Assembly (NCBI GenBank): GCA_030267565.1
Contig: BRXU01000002.1
Location: 2,321,001 to 2,385,000 of the forward strand
From: Pleodorina starrii
Lineage: Eukaryota > Chlorophyta > Chlorophyceae > Chlamydomonadales > Volvocaceae
Direction: 5' to 3'
DNA length: 64,000 nt
Below the pieces are notes generated by a model. It had not been told where the DNA came from. It ran no database searches and worked only from the letters and a program-made list of their open reading frames with translations. Each line of letters opens with the position of its first letter. The first letter of the stretch is position 1. The position numbers and the translations under genes are program-made. This document shows, piece by piece, positions 21,338 through 34,600 of this stretch.

Positions 21338-24300
21338 GGTGACCAACGGTTAGCAACGCGAGTCCCGAGGAGGTAACGAGAGGCCCCGATAACGATGTAC
21401 AAATTGTTCAGACCGTTGAAACAATAGCGCGGCTACGAAGACGAAGCCGTGAAGAGCTGCGAGGAACAAGGAAACGGCTGGGTCGAAAGGGCGCTGCCGT
21501 TGAAACAACCAGCGCAACTAGGAGGGTGTTTTTGAAGTCAAGGGTCTGGGGCGGTCACATATATATGGGCTTCTATTTCCCCTGTTCCCTGTCACTGTTT
21601 CAGATCTGTTACAAGTGCCCCGCGGCCCACCCTTATTGTACGATACGTCTAAACCCGCAGCAAACAAGCCCATTCCGATAATAAATTGGCTTCATGGCGA
21701 AAGAAATTTACGCCGTAACCTTCACCGCGATTTTACTACGTGACGTGTACAGTTTTGGTTGTAAAGTGATGCTGGCCTGGTTGCTGAGGCGACAGCGGGT
21801 TGGTTTTGTAACCTAGAACCGCTGGCCCCGATAAGCGCCAGCCCCACTTGCAAGATTGCCTGCGGCAGGGTGCGGCGTGCAGGTTTGGACACGTGACTCG
21901 GGGAATGTTTTACCGCCGTGCTATTTTTTGTTGTTGAGTACGACCTAACTCTGACTTTATTGTTAGTAGTGAGCTCCATACTCTGAAAGGGTAGAGCCAG
22001 CGGGCGCGCGGGCCGTGCACTGCAGCGGTGACCAACCAGGGCAGAGGGAGCCACAATCAGGCCAGTTAGCACAAGTCACCAAGACAGGAGAAAGCGAACC
22101 CTAAGTCGGGGAAGGGGATCCTGTGTGTCATCCGACACTAGACGAAACATCGGCGACGGAGCCTGATCCTAGCCTAACAACAGGGGTTTCCCTCCACCTC
22201 GGGTTGCCTTGCCCACACATCTTCATTGGCACACGGGGGGCATCACTGCCAGCGCCCGCGTGCATGACAAATCGTTTGACAGCTGCACGACTGCTCGATA
22301 TGTAAAAGGTGGGGGCAAACTCAACCATCGGCGAACGCCGGAGGCGTGGGAAGAGGTGGGAAGTACCTAGCCACGCGCTCCCGTCCCACTTCCACCACTT
22401 CCACCACTTCCGCAGCTCTCACGTTCCAAAAGCAAGCCGTACAAGGTCGGGCGGGATGAGTGCCGGTCCCTTCTTTCTTGGGCAAATGGGGGACTTGGCC
22501 GGCTCCCAGGCTGAGGGCCAGATCCGCCAAACCGGACAACCGGCAAAAGCCGCCGACGTGGTGACGGATCGTTCGTTAAAACCCGTCAACCGCACGCGAG
22601 CCGTCCAGCAGCCAGCTGCCAACAAATTTCAACCAGTACGATCCAAATGATTGAATTCAGGAAAGTGGCGCGCTTCGTCAACTGTTGATTGCCCTCACCT
22701 ACACCTCCAATATCCAGCAGTGTCAGCGGCTTTGGGCTCGAGGAAAAACCTGGGAGCAGCTTTGGGAGGAGCACCGCGTGCGCTAGTTCGAGAGAGCTGA
22801 CGGCCCTGCGGTGTGGGAAGCGCTGTGTGTGCCGCTGCCGATGCATGGGCGCGTGTTCTCCACCCGGGGAGAGGCGTGAGCGGCGAGCGCCCTTCCGCCG
22901 CGGGCACCTTCGGCACCCGTCCTTTGGCGAAAGACAGGCGTGTGGGCGCCTGCCCTGTCCCTTACATAGTTGTATTGCTACCAAGGGGGTCACGTCTTCC
23001 AAGGGGCCGCTGCTGTGGACGAGCGCAGGCCGCCGCCAGACGTGGCACCAGCTGGCACGCACATCGCACCGGGCCGTGTCGGCTCTCGAGGCGCCGCGCG
23101 CCAGCCATCCAGCCCCCACCGACATACACAGTACACAAACCCAAACGCAGACCCGCACACGCGCGGGGCCTTGGGGTGCCCAAAAGCAGCAGCCGCTACG
23201 AGCGTCTCAAAAGGCGAATGCGCCTTTCCCGCAGCGGCGACCAACCGCGGGTCATGCCGCCTACCCACCGGGATCGCCCGCCGCAGTTTACACAATGCAG
23301 ACGCCGTCATACCGTATACCGGTATGGCAAGGGACGAGCCGCGCCCGCGGGTAGATGACGACTTTGCAGTCGCGGAAGGCGGGCCGCGGCGACACGCGGG
23401 TTGAAGGCGGCTGGGAATGCCCCCGGCCGGCCGGCCCCTGACACGCTTCTGGGGGACAGAGCCGGCGGAGGCAGCACGGGGACGGAGCGGCCACCCAACG
23501 AAGGCGTTGGATGGCACCACCGCGTACCTTGTCTGAACGGCGGATACCGTATACATACCATGACAGCTCAACCCCCACGCAACCAGGTGCCATACCATGG
23601 CAGATTTCCCCCCTGGGATGAAAACCGTGCATCAGGCAGTGTGCATGTGTGTGTATCTGTGCAGCTCGGTCGATCCCGGGCGCACGGATGAAGTGATGTG
23701 AAGCATGAGGGGAGGCAGGGAGCACGCGTCTAACAGTTCAAACTTAACTCACAAACACGCTTAACGCAACACAGATACAAACACCTCACAACGGACCCGG
23801 GTCCTTCCTCCTCGTCGCCGTCGCCGCTGCCACCCAAGCGCCGCCATTTGTGTGCCCGGAAGAAGAACAGTACGCCGCGCCGCTGGCTAACGGCATGTCA
23901 AACAACACGGCCTATACCAACTTCAACCCCTTGTCAGTCAGTCAGTCAGCAATCTCTGTATTACATCAACCCCATCGGCGGCAGCTGTCGGCACTCGACA
24001 ACGGAAGCGGCGCGACGGGGAGCGGGTCGGTCAACAGGCGCCGAGCGAGGGCTGAAGAGCCGGCAGGCACGGACTGCATCGCCGCGTCGGTACGTGCTGC
24101 CCGTGCTCGTGCGCGTGCTGCGCTGCACTCGATAGGCCCCGCGCACACAGTCCCCAACCCATCGACCTGCGCCTCCTCACCCCATTCTTTGCTCCTCACC
24201 TCCACCCTCCCTCCTCTCCCTCCTTCACTCATCGCCCGCACCAGGCAGAGCGCCCAGGCCCTCCCTGCCCCTCGTCACCCCGGTTCCGTCGCTGCAGTTT

Positions 24301-25221
24301 GTCATTTCCCGCCTCCTAAGCGAGCCTGCCACGTGGCGGGCTCCCCCAACCTGCTAACGCTACGTATCGCAAGGAAGGCGCGCAAAAATGGCTCCCATGG
24401 CCGGGAGCAAAGTCGAGCTACCCGCATGGCCGGGGGGCAGTGGCGCACAACACGAATACCAATAATATCGCCGATGTACCGGCTTGTGCGCGGCAAAAAC
24501 CCCTCAAGCCTATGCCTGACGAACGCCCCGAGGTTGAAGACAACGCAACAAGGTTGACAATAACGCCAGATGTGGAAACTAATGCTGCCGCCGCCGCCGC
24601 CGGCACCGTCCATTCGCTCGGCCGCCCGCACACAGGAAACCCAACAAACACGCAACTTGAGGAGACACCTCCGAAACCAACGTCAGCGACCATCACCGGA
24701 GGCCATCAGTACAGCCCCTATAGTGCAGTACATGCAGTCAATACACGGTTGGTCCACATTTCCAAGTCTCGCCGTCGAAAGGGACCGGCGGCGGCGACAG
24801 ATGGCGACGGGCAGACGGCGCCCGCAGCTTCAATCGCAAGCGCATGCATGCTCTCCGGCAGCGCATACACACACACCCAATCAATCAATCAATCCCCAAT
24901 CACGCCACGTCCTCCAGCCAGCCAGCCCCAACCTCACCGCCACCTGTATCGTGCACGCGCACGCGCGCACGCATGCGGAGAGGATCATCCCATCCAACTA
25001 GCCATCCACGTAGCCATCCATCCAACCACCTCGTGCATTGCTGCTGCCGTTGCTGCTGCCGTTGCTGCTGCTGCTGCTGCTACTGAGGGTTATTGCTGTA
25101 GGCCACCCTTCCCAGACTGCTTGACCCCATCCATCCAACCACCCCATCCATCCAACCCTCTATCCGCCTCCGCCCTTCTCAACCCATCCCATCCCATCTC
25201 GCTCCACGTCCCCCGGCCCCA
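21338..25221. other. Intergenic between the kinase and the 1139-residue orphan
   Basis: No gene is recognised. An AT-richer kinase promoter/5' UTR region lies at 21338-22100 with a TATATATA-like stretch at about 21560-21570. A copy of the dispersed AGAGCCAGCGGG repeat lies near 21985-22028. The GC-rich block 22600-23700 has many short ORFs on both strands but no recognisable domain. A (CTG)n run lies at 25039-25084. A minus-strand TGTAA at 23961-23965 is a distant candidate poly(A) signal for the orphan gene. Confidence 0.5.
25039..25084. repeat. CTG-rich trinucleotide tract
   Basis: Imperfect CTG/CCG units ending in six CTG copies, in the presumed 3' UTR of the minus-strand orphan gene, which would carry CAG in its transcript. 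Confidence 0.8.
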
Positions 25222-28200
25222 TCAGGCGCGTGATATGGCGCGCCGCGACACATCGAAGCTGAAGCTGCGGACCGCCGCCGCCTGTACGGCAGGCAGCCCG
25301 CTCTCATACGCCGCGCTGAACCTGCCGCCGCCGCGTCCGTACAGACCACCCGGGCCCGCCGCCTGGTGCGGCTGCTGCGGGTGGTGGGCGCCGGGGCCGC
25401 CGGCTCCGGAACCAGGCCCAAGACTGGGCTGGGGGTGGTGCGTGTGGTGGTTATTGTGCTGCATCGCGAGCCCACCGGCGGACCCCGGCAGGGGCTCCTG
25501 CGGGTTATGGTTGCCGGACGGGGTTGAGGATGAGGATGAGGAGGCAGGGAGGTGCGGGAGGGAGTTCTTCCGCTGCATCTGCGCCTGCTGTGGGTACTGC
25601 AGGGCTGACTCGGCAGCGTCCGCGGCGCCGCCGTCGGCGACTGCCGGGAAGCTGCCGTCGGCGCCGCGCGGCGACAGCTGCGGCGGCATGTGCAGCAAGG
25701 GGTACGCGGCGGTGCCGGCGGCGACAGCCTTCTGTCGCCCCGCGGAGAACGGCGAGCCAAAGCTTCCGCCGCCGCCGCCACCCCCGCCAGGGCCGCCTGC
25801 CTGCTTAAAGGCGCCCTGTCGGATGCCGACGGAGACGGTGTACGACGGCAGCGCGGGCACGCCGACACCGCGAGGCGGCGGGGCCGCCGACGGCGCGTCA
25901 CCGGCCTCGACGGCGGATGGCGCCGACAGGACGCCGCCGCCGAAGACGGCCGTCGCGGAGATGCCGCCGCCGCCGCCGCCAGCGCCGGCGAATACGGACG
26001 ACCTGCCGCCGCCGCCTCCGACACTGGCACGGGACTTGTGGGGCGATGTGGAGGGTCGCGCAGGGGCGGAGAAGCTGCCGAAGCGGTCCTGCGCGTAGGG
26101 TGTGGCGGCGACGGCTCCGCCGGACCCGGCGGGGCCGCCGGGGGTGGCTGGTCCCGGGCCGCGAGACTGCTGCGGGAGGTCGCCGCAAGGGGCCGGAAAC
26201 CGCGGAGGAGGGGCGGAGGGGCGTGTGCGAGATGGCACAGACGGGAGAGGTGTTGCAACAATGGCCAGCGGAGCGACACGGCTGTAGCGTCAGCCGCAGG
26301 GCTGCGAGATAGACGCATGCGGGGCGGGCGCGGATGTGCAGACACGGATGTGGGCACGACACAGACACGCGAGCGAGCGGGCGCCTCCAATTCGCCACTG
26401 CGCCTTGACGCTGGCCTCGATGGTTCGGTTGAGTGTGCCTCGCATCCGTTGACTGGTTGTGACTGCGCGTCGGTGACGCACTCGTGCGCATTGTGTGCGA
26501 TTCCGGCCGTTGCTGCTGCCCCGGAAACCCGCGACGGCGAGGCCTCGGGCTCCGCCGCCGCGGCGCCCGCGAAGGAGGTCAAGTTCGACTCCGCCAACCC
26601 GGCCAAGTTGGACATGCCGAACTTGGACTCCTGCCCGGCCGGCGGCGCGAGGCACTTGTCCTTGGACTTGGCCGGGTTGGCGGAGTCGAACTTGACCTCC
26701 TTCGCGGGCGCCGCGGCGGCGGAGCCCGAGGCCTCGCCGTCGCGCGCGCGCACCTTGTTGGCCTTGTCCGCCGGCCAGACGAACTCCGCCCGGCCCGCCC
26801 GAACTCCGCCTGACCGGGCCCGGCCGAACTCAGGACCGGCGAACCGGACTTCCTGTTACATCCGCTGCCCCAGGACGCGACGACGCGAACGCGACGCCGC
26901 GCCTCCGTCCTGCCCCTTCCCTCCCTCGCCGCCGCATGCCCCGACTCACCCGACCTCCTCGCGCGCTCATCCGCCCAGGACTGCCCGAGGTCCGGCCGGC
27001 GCCCGCCGGCCCCAGCCCACCTCCGCCTGCGCCTCCTGCGGCACCCATGCCGCCGCCCGGGGCGGCAGCTGCGGGGGCGGCGGCGCCGCCACCTGGCCCA
27101 TCCAGACTTCGCAGCCCCTGGAGCTCGTCCGAGGGGTTGCCCGGCACCTGACTGATCGGCGTAGACCGATACACCTGACCCCCGGGGAAGTTCTGTACAT
27201 GGGCGGGCGGGAAGCGGCTCACGGCCGCCAGGTTGTGTCCGCCGCCGCCGGGGCCGGCGGTGCCGCCGCCGCCGCTGCCGGCGGCGGCGGCAGGGCCGAC
27301 CCAGGAGCCCGCCCTGAGAACGCCGCCGTTGAGGAGGCCCGGAGGGCCCGTGGCGGCGGCGGCGCCGCCGCCGCCGGCAGCTCCGAAACCGTACAGCGCG
27401 GCGGCGGCGCCGCCGCCAGCGGCGGCAGCGACCTCGTCGCCACCGTCGGGCAGGAGTGCGGACCCGGCGCTGAGGGGCGAACGTGGGCGTGAGAAGCCCA
27501 GCGGGACGGAAGGGGAGGAAGCGCGCCGGCCGGCTGCAGGGCGGCAAGGGGAGCGGAACGGTGAGCGGAACGGAACGGAGGAGGGACCCAGGTTCATCGT
27601 GCGAGGTGCAACGGCCCGGTGTGGTGCGGTCACCAACCACAGCCACAACCCCACCCACCGCGGACCGCCCAGAGACCCTCGCCCCGCCCCGCCTCACCTT
27701 GCCCCGCCATACACACATACACACATACACGCACACCCCAACCGTGGGTCGGCGGCCCCTCTTTTCAGAGGGTTCACTTCCTCGGGGAACTTTGCCTTCA
27801 CACAGCAAGCTTCGCGTCGCACCCTTTGAAAGCACCCCACCCCACCCCACCCCACCGCGCCCCGCCCGCGTCGGCTCGGCCGCCGTCGCTCGCTACATAC
27901 CGGTGTGGTGGTGCTGCTGGTGCTGGTGCACTGCCGAGTAGACACCGCGGCCGGGTGACACGGAGGAGGCGCCCTCCAGGGGCCGCATCGCGGCCGGGGA
28001 CACCACGTAGCCCGAGCCGCGGATGGGCGACCGACTGGTTTGCCTGCGGGGGAGAAATCGGGGGAGGCGAACAAGTGGCGGGCGAGGGCGGGGCCGGGGC
28101 CAGGGTCGAGGGTGACTTTAGGGATAAAAGGAGAACGTGGGAGTGCGCCAATGGTCCCAGTTGAATGGCGAGAGAGTGGACGGCTCGTTTCCCCCGTTGC

Positions 28201-30600
28201 AGTCGCCGCCGTCGCAGGCAGGTGGGCGGGCGGCCGCCGCAGCCGGCACGCACGAGCCCCACTCGCCTCGCCAGCCGACTGCGACGCGGTGCGGGGCTGG
28301 GAGCCCCACCCGGAAGCCGCGTCCTGCTAGATAGCGTACGTGCAGCCGCCCAGCCGCAGCCCCAGCCCCCCTAACACCAGGGCCCCCTTGGCATCAAGCG
28401 CGTCAACCCCCCGGTCTCAGTCCCGGACCCTGCCAGGAGCAAGGCGCACAGCCGCAGTTGGGATTGTACATCCGTATTCCACACGCCTAGAACCCTCCCA
28501 ACCTAAGCACCCGACCCACCCAACCCGCCCGCTCAGCCACCCACCCCGGTGTGTACAGGCGCCGCGCCTGCGGTGGGTGCTGTCGCAGGCCCTCCCCGAT
28601 CTGCGGTGTGGGTATGCTCCGGTGGGGGCCGTACTGCGGCTGCAGGTGCTGCGGGTGATGATGGTGGTCGGGATGCTGCTGCTGGTGATGCAAATACGGA
28701 TACGGGTGCTGCTGAGTGCCGCTTGCTTGCAGCAGCAGCGGATGCTGCTGCTGCTGAATGGGATGAGGATGGGGCTGCGCCGTCGCGCCCGGTAAGGTCC
28801 ACTGCCCCAGGGGGAGGGGGCTCGCCGCCGCAGGCGGTTCGGATCCCGCCGCCGCCGCCACCGCCGTGTCCAGCGGCGGCGTCAGCGGCGGCGGCGGCGC
28901 CGTCGCGCGGGAACCCAGGCCGCCCGGCGTCGACATCCGCTCCGACAGCACCTTTTCCAGTGCCTCCGTCGCAGCGCCGCCGCCGCCAAGCCGGACGCTG
29001 GCCCGCGGCGCGGCGAAGGGCGAGCCGGCCGCGCCGCCGTCGGACTTGCCAGCCGCCCAGGAGGGGGAGGACGGCAGGGAGGCTTCCCGGGACTGGGACA
29101 CCACCGGAGAGATGACCTCGCGCGTGCTGTTGCCGCTTCCAGCCATGAGGATGTCCGCCGCGGCGGCAGCCGGCGGCGGCGAAGGCGGCTCGGGCCCCGC
29201 GGCCCCGCTGGTGGTGGTTTCGGCGCTGCTGCTGGCGCTGGCGCCTGTAGGCTCGTCCACCGCCGAGTCGGCGTCGCCGTCGGCGCTGAGGCGCACCGTC
29301 CCGGACGCGACGCTGCTGCTGGCGCCGGCCGGGCGCAACAGGGAGCGGCTGCTGCCGCCAGCGCCGGCACCGCCAGCGCCGCTCCTGCGTGCCGCCGCTG
29401 CCCCTGCGCCGGCTCGCCCCGCCGCGCCGCCGCCAAACAGCGCATCGTCATCCGCAGTCATGAGATCCTGATAATCCTCATCGTCGCCGTCCTCATCGTC
29501 GCTGTACAGCAGGCCGCGCAGCTTGTCGGCTGCGCCGCCGGCGGCGGCCGCGTCGCCGGCGCCGCCGGCGGCGGCAGCAGCGAAGCACGACGGCGACTCC
29601 GTCGCCTCTCCGCCGTCGCACGTCGTCCCCATCGTCTCCGTCCGCGGCGTCGGCAACGCCGCAGAGCGAGGCGTCGCAAGCACCGAGTCCTGCTGTACCG
29701 AATCCTGCAGTAACTCCGCCGCGGCTTCGCGTTCGGGCGGCGGCGAAGCCGCCGCTGCTGCGAGCGACTGGCCGCTGCCGCCGCCCTCCGGCGGCGGCGG
29801 CGGTTGCGGCTCGGCGCCCGTCGACGTCGAGCCGCGGGACAGCCTCCCGGGCTGCCGGCTCTTCGCGTCGCCCCTGCTGGCGAAGCTGCCGCCGCTGCTC
29901 TGTGACTTGAAGGAGGAAGAGGCCCCGCGGGTGAGGGCCGATGCCGCCGTGTCGCCGCCGCTGCTGCTGGCGCCCGCCTCGGCGGCCTTGCGTGCTATGA
30001 GCAGCGCCTGTGTGAGATTGCCGTCGCCGGTAATGGGCCCCGGCTGTCGCGGCGTAGAGGTGCCGCTGTCAGCGCCGTCGGCCTGTCAGCGGTTCGGATG
30101 TTGGTTCCAGAACAGTGTTTCGGGTCTGGGGTTCCCAATATCGCGGGTGTGGGGTTCCAAATAACGCGCAAAAAGAACGAATTGAATGTGACGGGCGGCT
30201 GAATGTGCGTCGCGCTGAAATGTTGCGATCCGCGACGCTTGCAGACAAACGCGTGTGTTGTCGCGATCGGGAGGAAAGGAGGGGACGGCCCCTGGACGGC
30301 CGCAGGGGCTGTGCCGCCGCCCTGCGCCCCCCCAGAGCCCAAGGGTCGCAGGCGGCAGGCTGCCGGCAGGGTGCCCTCCGATGTCCGTCTTACCTTGCCC
30401 AGGTACGCCAGCAAGTCCGCTCCCGGGCGGGGGGCGTCGGGGTCCTCCCAGGCGGAGAGGTCCGCAGAGGGGGGCCGCGGGGGGCCCGTGTCGGCTTTGG
30501 GCCGTGGAGTGGGCGTGCCTTTGGTCGGACGGGACAGGCGAGGAGGCGAAAGGAAGGGGGCTTCAACGACTGGTGAGGTGAAACGTTGAGATGCCGACAT
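25222..30600 (-). CDS. Low-complexity orphan protein, 1139 residues
   Basis: Five exons stay in frame: 30394-30600, 28545-30082, 27901-28043, 26950-27533, 25222-26169. The start MSASQRF at 30600 is followed by Ser/Pro/Lys-rich sequence ending WEDPDAPRPGADLLAYLGK. Exon 2 holds a short helical patch (NLTQALLIARKAAEAG), an acidic cluster (LYSDDEDGDDEDYQDLM, near residue 260), then Ala/Gly/Pro and Gln/His-rich stretches (HHQQQHPDHHHHPQH). Later exons are Gly/Ala-rich with islands such as FPPAHVQNFPGGQVYRS and QRKNSLPHLP, the latter a basophilic kinase-site type. The protein ends in RSFSFDVSRR. No catalytic domain, membrane segment or known family was recognised. It is probably largely disordered, nuclear or cytosolic. 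No function is proposed. Confidence 0.7.
26531..26743. repeat. Perfect 77-bp inverted repeat (59-bp spacer) in an intron
   Basis: Left arm 26531-26607 and right arm 26667-26743 are exact reverse complements, base for base as read here. The repeat lies in the 780-nt intron 26170-26949 of the orphan gene. Both arms are open in one frame and read KEVKFDSANPAK on either strand. The transcript could fold into a 77-bp hairpin with a 59-nt loop, which is long enough to be a dsRNA/Dicer-type substrate. Confidence 0.95.
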
Positions 30601-31643
30601 GGGCGCGGGCTTGCTCGTGCCCCATCGCCAGGTAAAGGGCGCCCGTCGTTGAGTGCTACGCGGCTGGCTCGGCGGCAGCTTGCCAGCGAGACCAAGGCGA
30701 CGCTTGCATTCGCCCGACCACCTGTCGTTCTTATAAGCATCGCGACACACACCCTTCTGTACAGGGAGCTGTCGTCCTCATTCTGCTTACTGTTTGGCGG
30801 CCTGCCTTGAGCTCCTTGCGACCCGCGTGATGCTGCCAGACCTCTGTTGGGTGTCGCCACCGGTCTCGATACAACACCGTGACCGCCAGCACCCTGACCA
30901 TCATTCTCTTCCATCTATCTGTGCAACCTTAGGGTCGCTCGTTCACTGTTCCGGCTAAAACGACAACGGTAACAGGGCCCGCCCGTCAGCTGCCTACGGA
31001 CATTGGGGGTGAATACATCCTCATATTATGAACCGTACTATAATACAATGAAAGTTGTGAGCAAAGCCGCCGAACAGTTCATCTATCAAGGGTGCCGCGT
31101 CCCATTTCCTAAGCGGCATCGAATAGAACTAGGTGCTTCGTGAGTTGATGGTATCGTTGCTTTGAAGGTTGCGCTCAAAGTTTGGCTATCACGGACTGTG
31201 TCAAAATGTCGCGGATGTACGGTAGGTCAACGGAGTTTCATCTATTGACTTTCGCAAGTTGTCCATCCACTATAGTCTTAGGGAAATATTTACGTACGCA
31301 TTTAGAAACTCGGATGCACAAGACCGTCTTCTGGATAGTGGCGTCTTTATAGGTTCCAGTCTTTATTGCGGTTCCTCCTTAATTTACCCCAAGCGAGCAG
31401 ACAATTATCACACAAAACCATCTGAGGGACATCACTCTGCTCTCGACTTCGCGAAGCGAGCCCTGGAGAGGGCCGCGGCCCGCACCGAACTACCATGATA
31501 CCGACAGCTGGACAGCAGCGCTTCGGGCTTCCCGTGTAAGCAGTGGCGCTGAGTGATGCAAAGCCACTCTGACGGCATTTCGGTCTTCCCTTTTCCATGG
31601 AGCGCGGGTGAGTCGACGCGATGCACGGCAGTAGACCAGCGGC
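30601..31643. promoter_or_regulatory. Divergent intergenic region between the orphan (-) and the DUF4347/EF-hand gene (+)
   Basis: The two genes are transcribed away from each other, so this 1.04 kb must carry both promoters. It is noticeably AT-richer than the flanking coding DNA from about 30900 to 31400. A TTATAAG at about 30731-30738, about 130 bases before the minus-strand ATG, could be a TATA box. No unambiguous element was found for the plus-strand gene. Short ORFs (for example 31259-31498) are not called. Confidence 0.4.
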
Positions 31644-34600
31644 ATGGCTCGCCGCCGCTCCCTTGCGCAGGGCCCCAGCAGCGGAATTGGAGTAACTCAG
31701 ACTGCATCCGCTGCTGCAGGCTCGCGCGCTGTGGACCCGCTTGGAGCGACGTTTGGAGTCCCGGCGACGGTGCCAGGCGAGTCATGCTCAGCGCACGCGC
31801 CGCAAACAATCACGGCCCCAACGCGCTCGCTCGCGCTGCCTGACCCATTTCCACCAAACTCAAACTCTAGATCCTTCTCCTCCAGGTCGCCGTGTGCTGG
31901 CCTCGGTGCTGGACAGTGCCACTTTCAGATGGGCCGCCATAGCGCTGGCGATCATCATCGGCCTCCTCATCCTGGCCATGACCATTTGGGCCATCGTCAC
32001 CCGATGCGGCCGTGGGCGCAGCTCCCCAGTGGCACCTACCACAGCGGATGGAGCTGCACGGGTGAGTGGGTGGGAGGGTGCATGGGTGGGTGGATGCGCG
32101 GGCGGGCCGCACCGGAGCTGCATCAGAGTTACGCTGGGCGGGACGTGTGGCGGCCCTGTTCTTGCGCTCCACGAGTGCGAATTTTCGTGCGTGACTGCCA
32201 GGCGTTGAGTATACCGCGCTCGGCGGTCGAGTCGAGGCCCGGCGCCGCAACGGCGCTCGTCCCGCACCGCCTGCCGTTCACGGGCTCCGGCCTATCCGTG
32301 GATAACCCCCGCCTCAACACCGTTGCCGCTGCATCAGGGAGCCGACATGGAGAAGGGGCCAGCAGCGGCCGGTGGTGCTGGCGGCGTCCGGACTGAGTGG
32401 AGTCCCGCACATGGCCCGGTGGCGGTGATGCCGCCGGCGCTGCAGCAGTTGCCGTCAGGTGGGTGGGTGTGCGCGATCGGCGGGCGGCGCTGGGCGGTCC
32501 CGGACGAACTTCACTTTTACGCCACCGCCACTGCCGCCACTGCGGAATCGGGGTTTGGTGGCCACGCTCGCCGCAGGGGGGCGAGCGTGGCAACCGTCTC
32601 AGCTGCCTGCCTGCCTGCCTTGCGGCTGACGAACCGCTGCGGCCCCTCCCTTCCGTACAGGTTACCCACCGGAAGCGGGCTACGCAGCGGATGGGGGTTA
32701 CGCACAGCTAGCAGGTTCGCCGCATCTGGTTCAGACGCCGGCGGCGATGGTGGTGCCGCCGCCGTCCAGCACCGGCCCCGTTCCTCCCTGGCGGGCGGAC
32801 CCGCAGCGGCTGCCTCCGGGCATCATGTTGGCGGCACTCACGCCGCCAGTCTACGCCCCGCTGGTCTCCAACCCGCGCTTGGCTTCGGAGCCGCCGTACT
32901 GCCGGCTGGTGCTCATCTCCTCACGCGTCCACAACCCCGAGATGGTGCGTGGTGTGGCGACGCGGGCCATGATGCCGCGCAGAAGAGGAAGAATGCGCGC
33001 GTGGCATGTGGCCCTTCTCTCGCACCGCAACCGCGCATGCGTCCCCGTGAAGTGACCGTCACGTCACCAGAGGGCGCGTCTGGCTGAAGGTGGCTGAAAG
33101 GCGGATTGGATCCCAGTTGGGGACGGGGTGGGCGGCGGGCTGCACGGCGCATTGTTTGTCAATGGCGTCAGAGCCCGGGTGGGGCCGGATCGCCGCGCCC
33201 GGGTGGGAGGCTGCTCGCTGGCGGGGACGGCACGCGGGGAATGGGGTGGTGAACCGAGCGCCGTGGGGCAAGCCCGCCGGTCCAGGGTGCAGGCCGCCGC
33301 CCCCTGACAGCCATCGGCTGCAGTGCAATATCGTCCGAGGCTAGTTCACGGCCCCGCTTTGCCTTCTATCCCCCGCCCCCTCACACCCTCTCACACACGC
33401 ACGCATGCCGTTCCCCCACCCTCCCGGGGGTATCCCGTCGGCGCACAGGTTGCCCGGGCGGTGCTGCCCGACGTGGCGTACGTTGTGTACGACTGGAAGA
33501 ACTTCACTCTGCAGGTGAGACATGGAGACAGACAAACATACATACAAATGGGTAGACAGACAGATATGCAGACGCACAGGCGCCGCGGAGACTCTCTCTC
33601 TGTCCGTATGCATGCCTTGAGAGGGTGTGTCACAACGCCTTGCAGCACGCGGCCCTCCCCACCGCCGCCCTCTCCCCTCCCTCCGTCCCTCCGCCCCCCA
33701 GCACCAATATCGCACTTCACAGCCCCCTCCCGCCCTCCTCCCGCCCTCCCGCCCGCCCTCCTCCCTCCCCTCCCAGGAGCTCCTCCGGTACGTCAAGAAG
33801 GTTCTGGGGACCCAGAAGGTCCTCTCCGTGGCCGTCGTGGCGCCCGGCTCCAAGCCCGGCACTGTGGGCCTGCTGGAGGGCTGCGGCACCTCCCCGGACA
33901 AGCTGGCCACCAAGAGCGAGCTGTCGCAGTTCTGGCGGGTGCTGGCCGGCTGCGTGGCGCTGTCCGGCGGCGGCGGCGACGGCCGGCGGGTGGACCTGCT
34001 GGGCTGTCGCGTGGTGGAAGACCCACGGATCGGCGCGGCGCTGCTCAAGGAGCTCTGGAACCTGACCACCGTGCCCTTCGCCGCGGCGGACGATGCGCTG
34101 GGCGGTTACATGCTGTGTACCTTCATGGAGGAACCCACGACGAGGCAGCTGAGCCTCATCTCCAGCACCATCCCCGCCGTCGACCTGTACTTTGACCGGT
34201 ACGCGCTGCTGGGGATACAGCCGCCCGGCAGTGCCGCGCCGGCGGCAGCGGCGGCGGGCGGCGGGGCAGGTGCGGGAGGAGCCGTGGCGGCAGCGGCTGC
34301 GCCGCTGCCGCCGGGGCCGCCGCCCCCGGCCGCAATCGTGCCGGTTGGCACGGCGCCGCCGCTCAACGCGGCGGTGCCTGCGGCGGCGGCGGCGGCTCCG
34401 CCGCCGCCGCAGCCGCCTGCACCGCAGGCGGCCGCGGCGCCAGCGCCACAGGCACCTGCGGCGCCGGCCCCGTTGCCGCAGGCGCCACAGGCGCTGGCTC
34501 CGTTGCCGCAGGCGCCTGCGGCGCTGGTGCCGGACGCAGCCGTAGCGGCAGCAGCTGCCGCCGCCGCTGCGCCGCCGCCTGCGCCAGCTCCGCCGCCTCC

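Noticed and set aside
24440..26098. 552-codon plus-strand ORF
   Set aside because: It lacks an early ATG, is Pro/Ala low complexity over most of its length, and is antisense to the last exon of the orphan gene; probably a GC-rich shadow frame.
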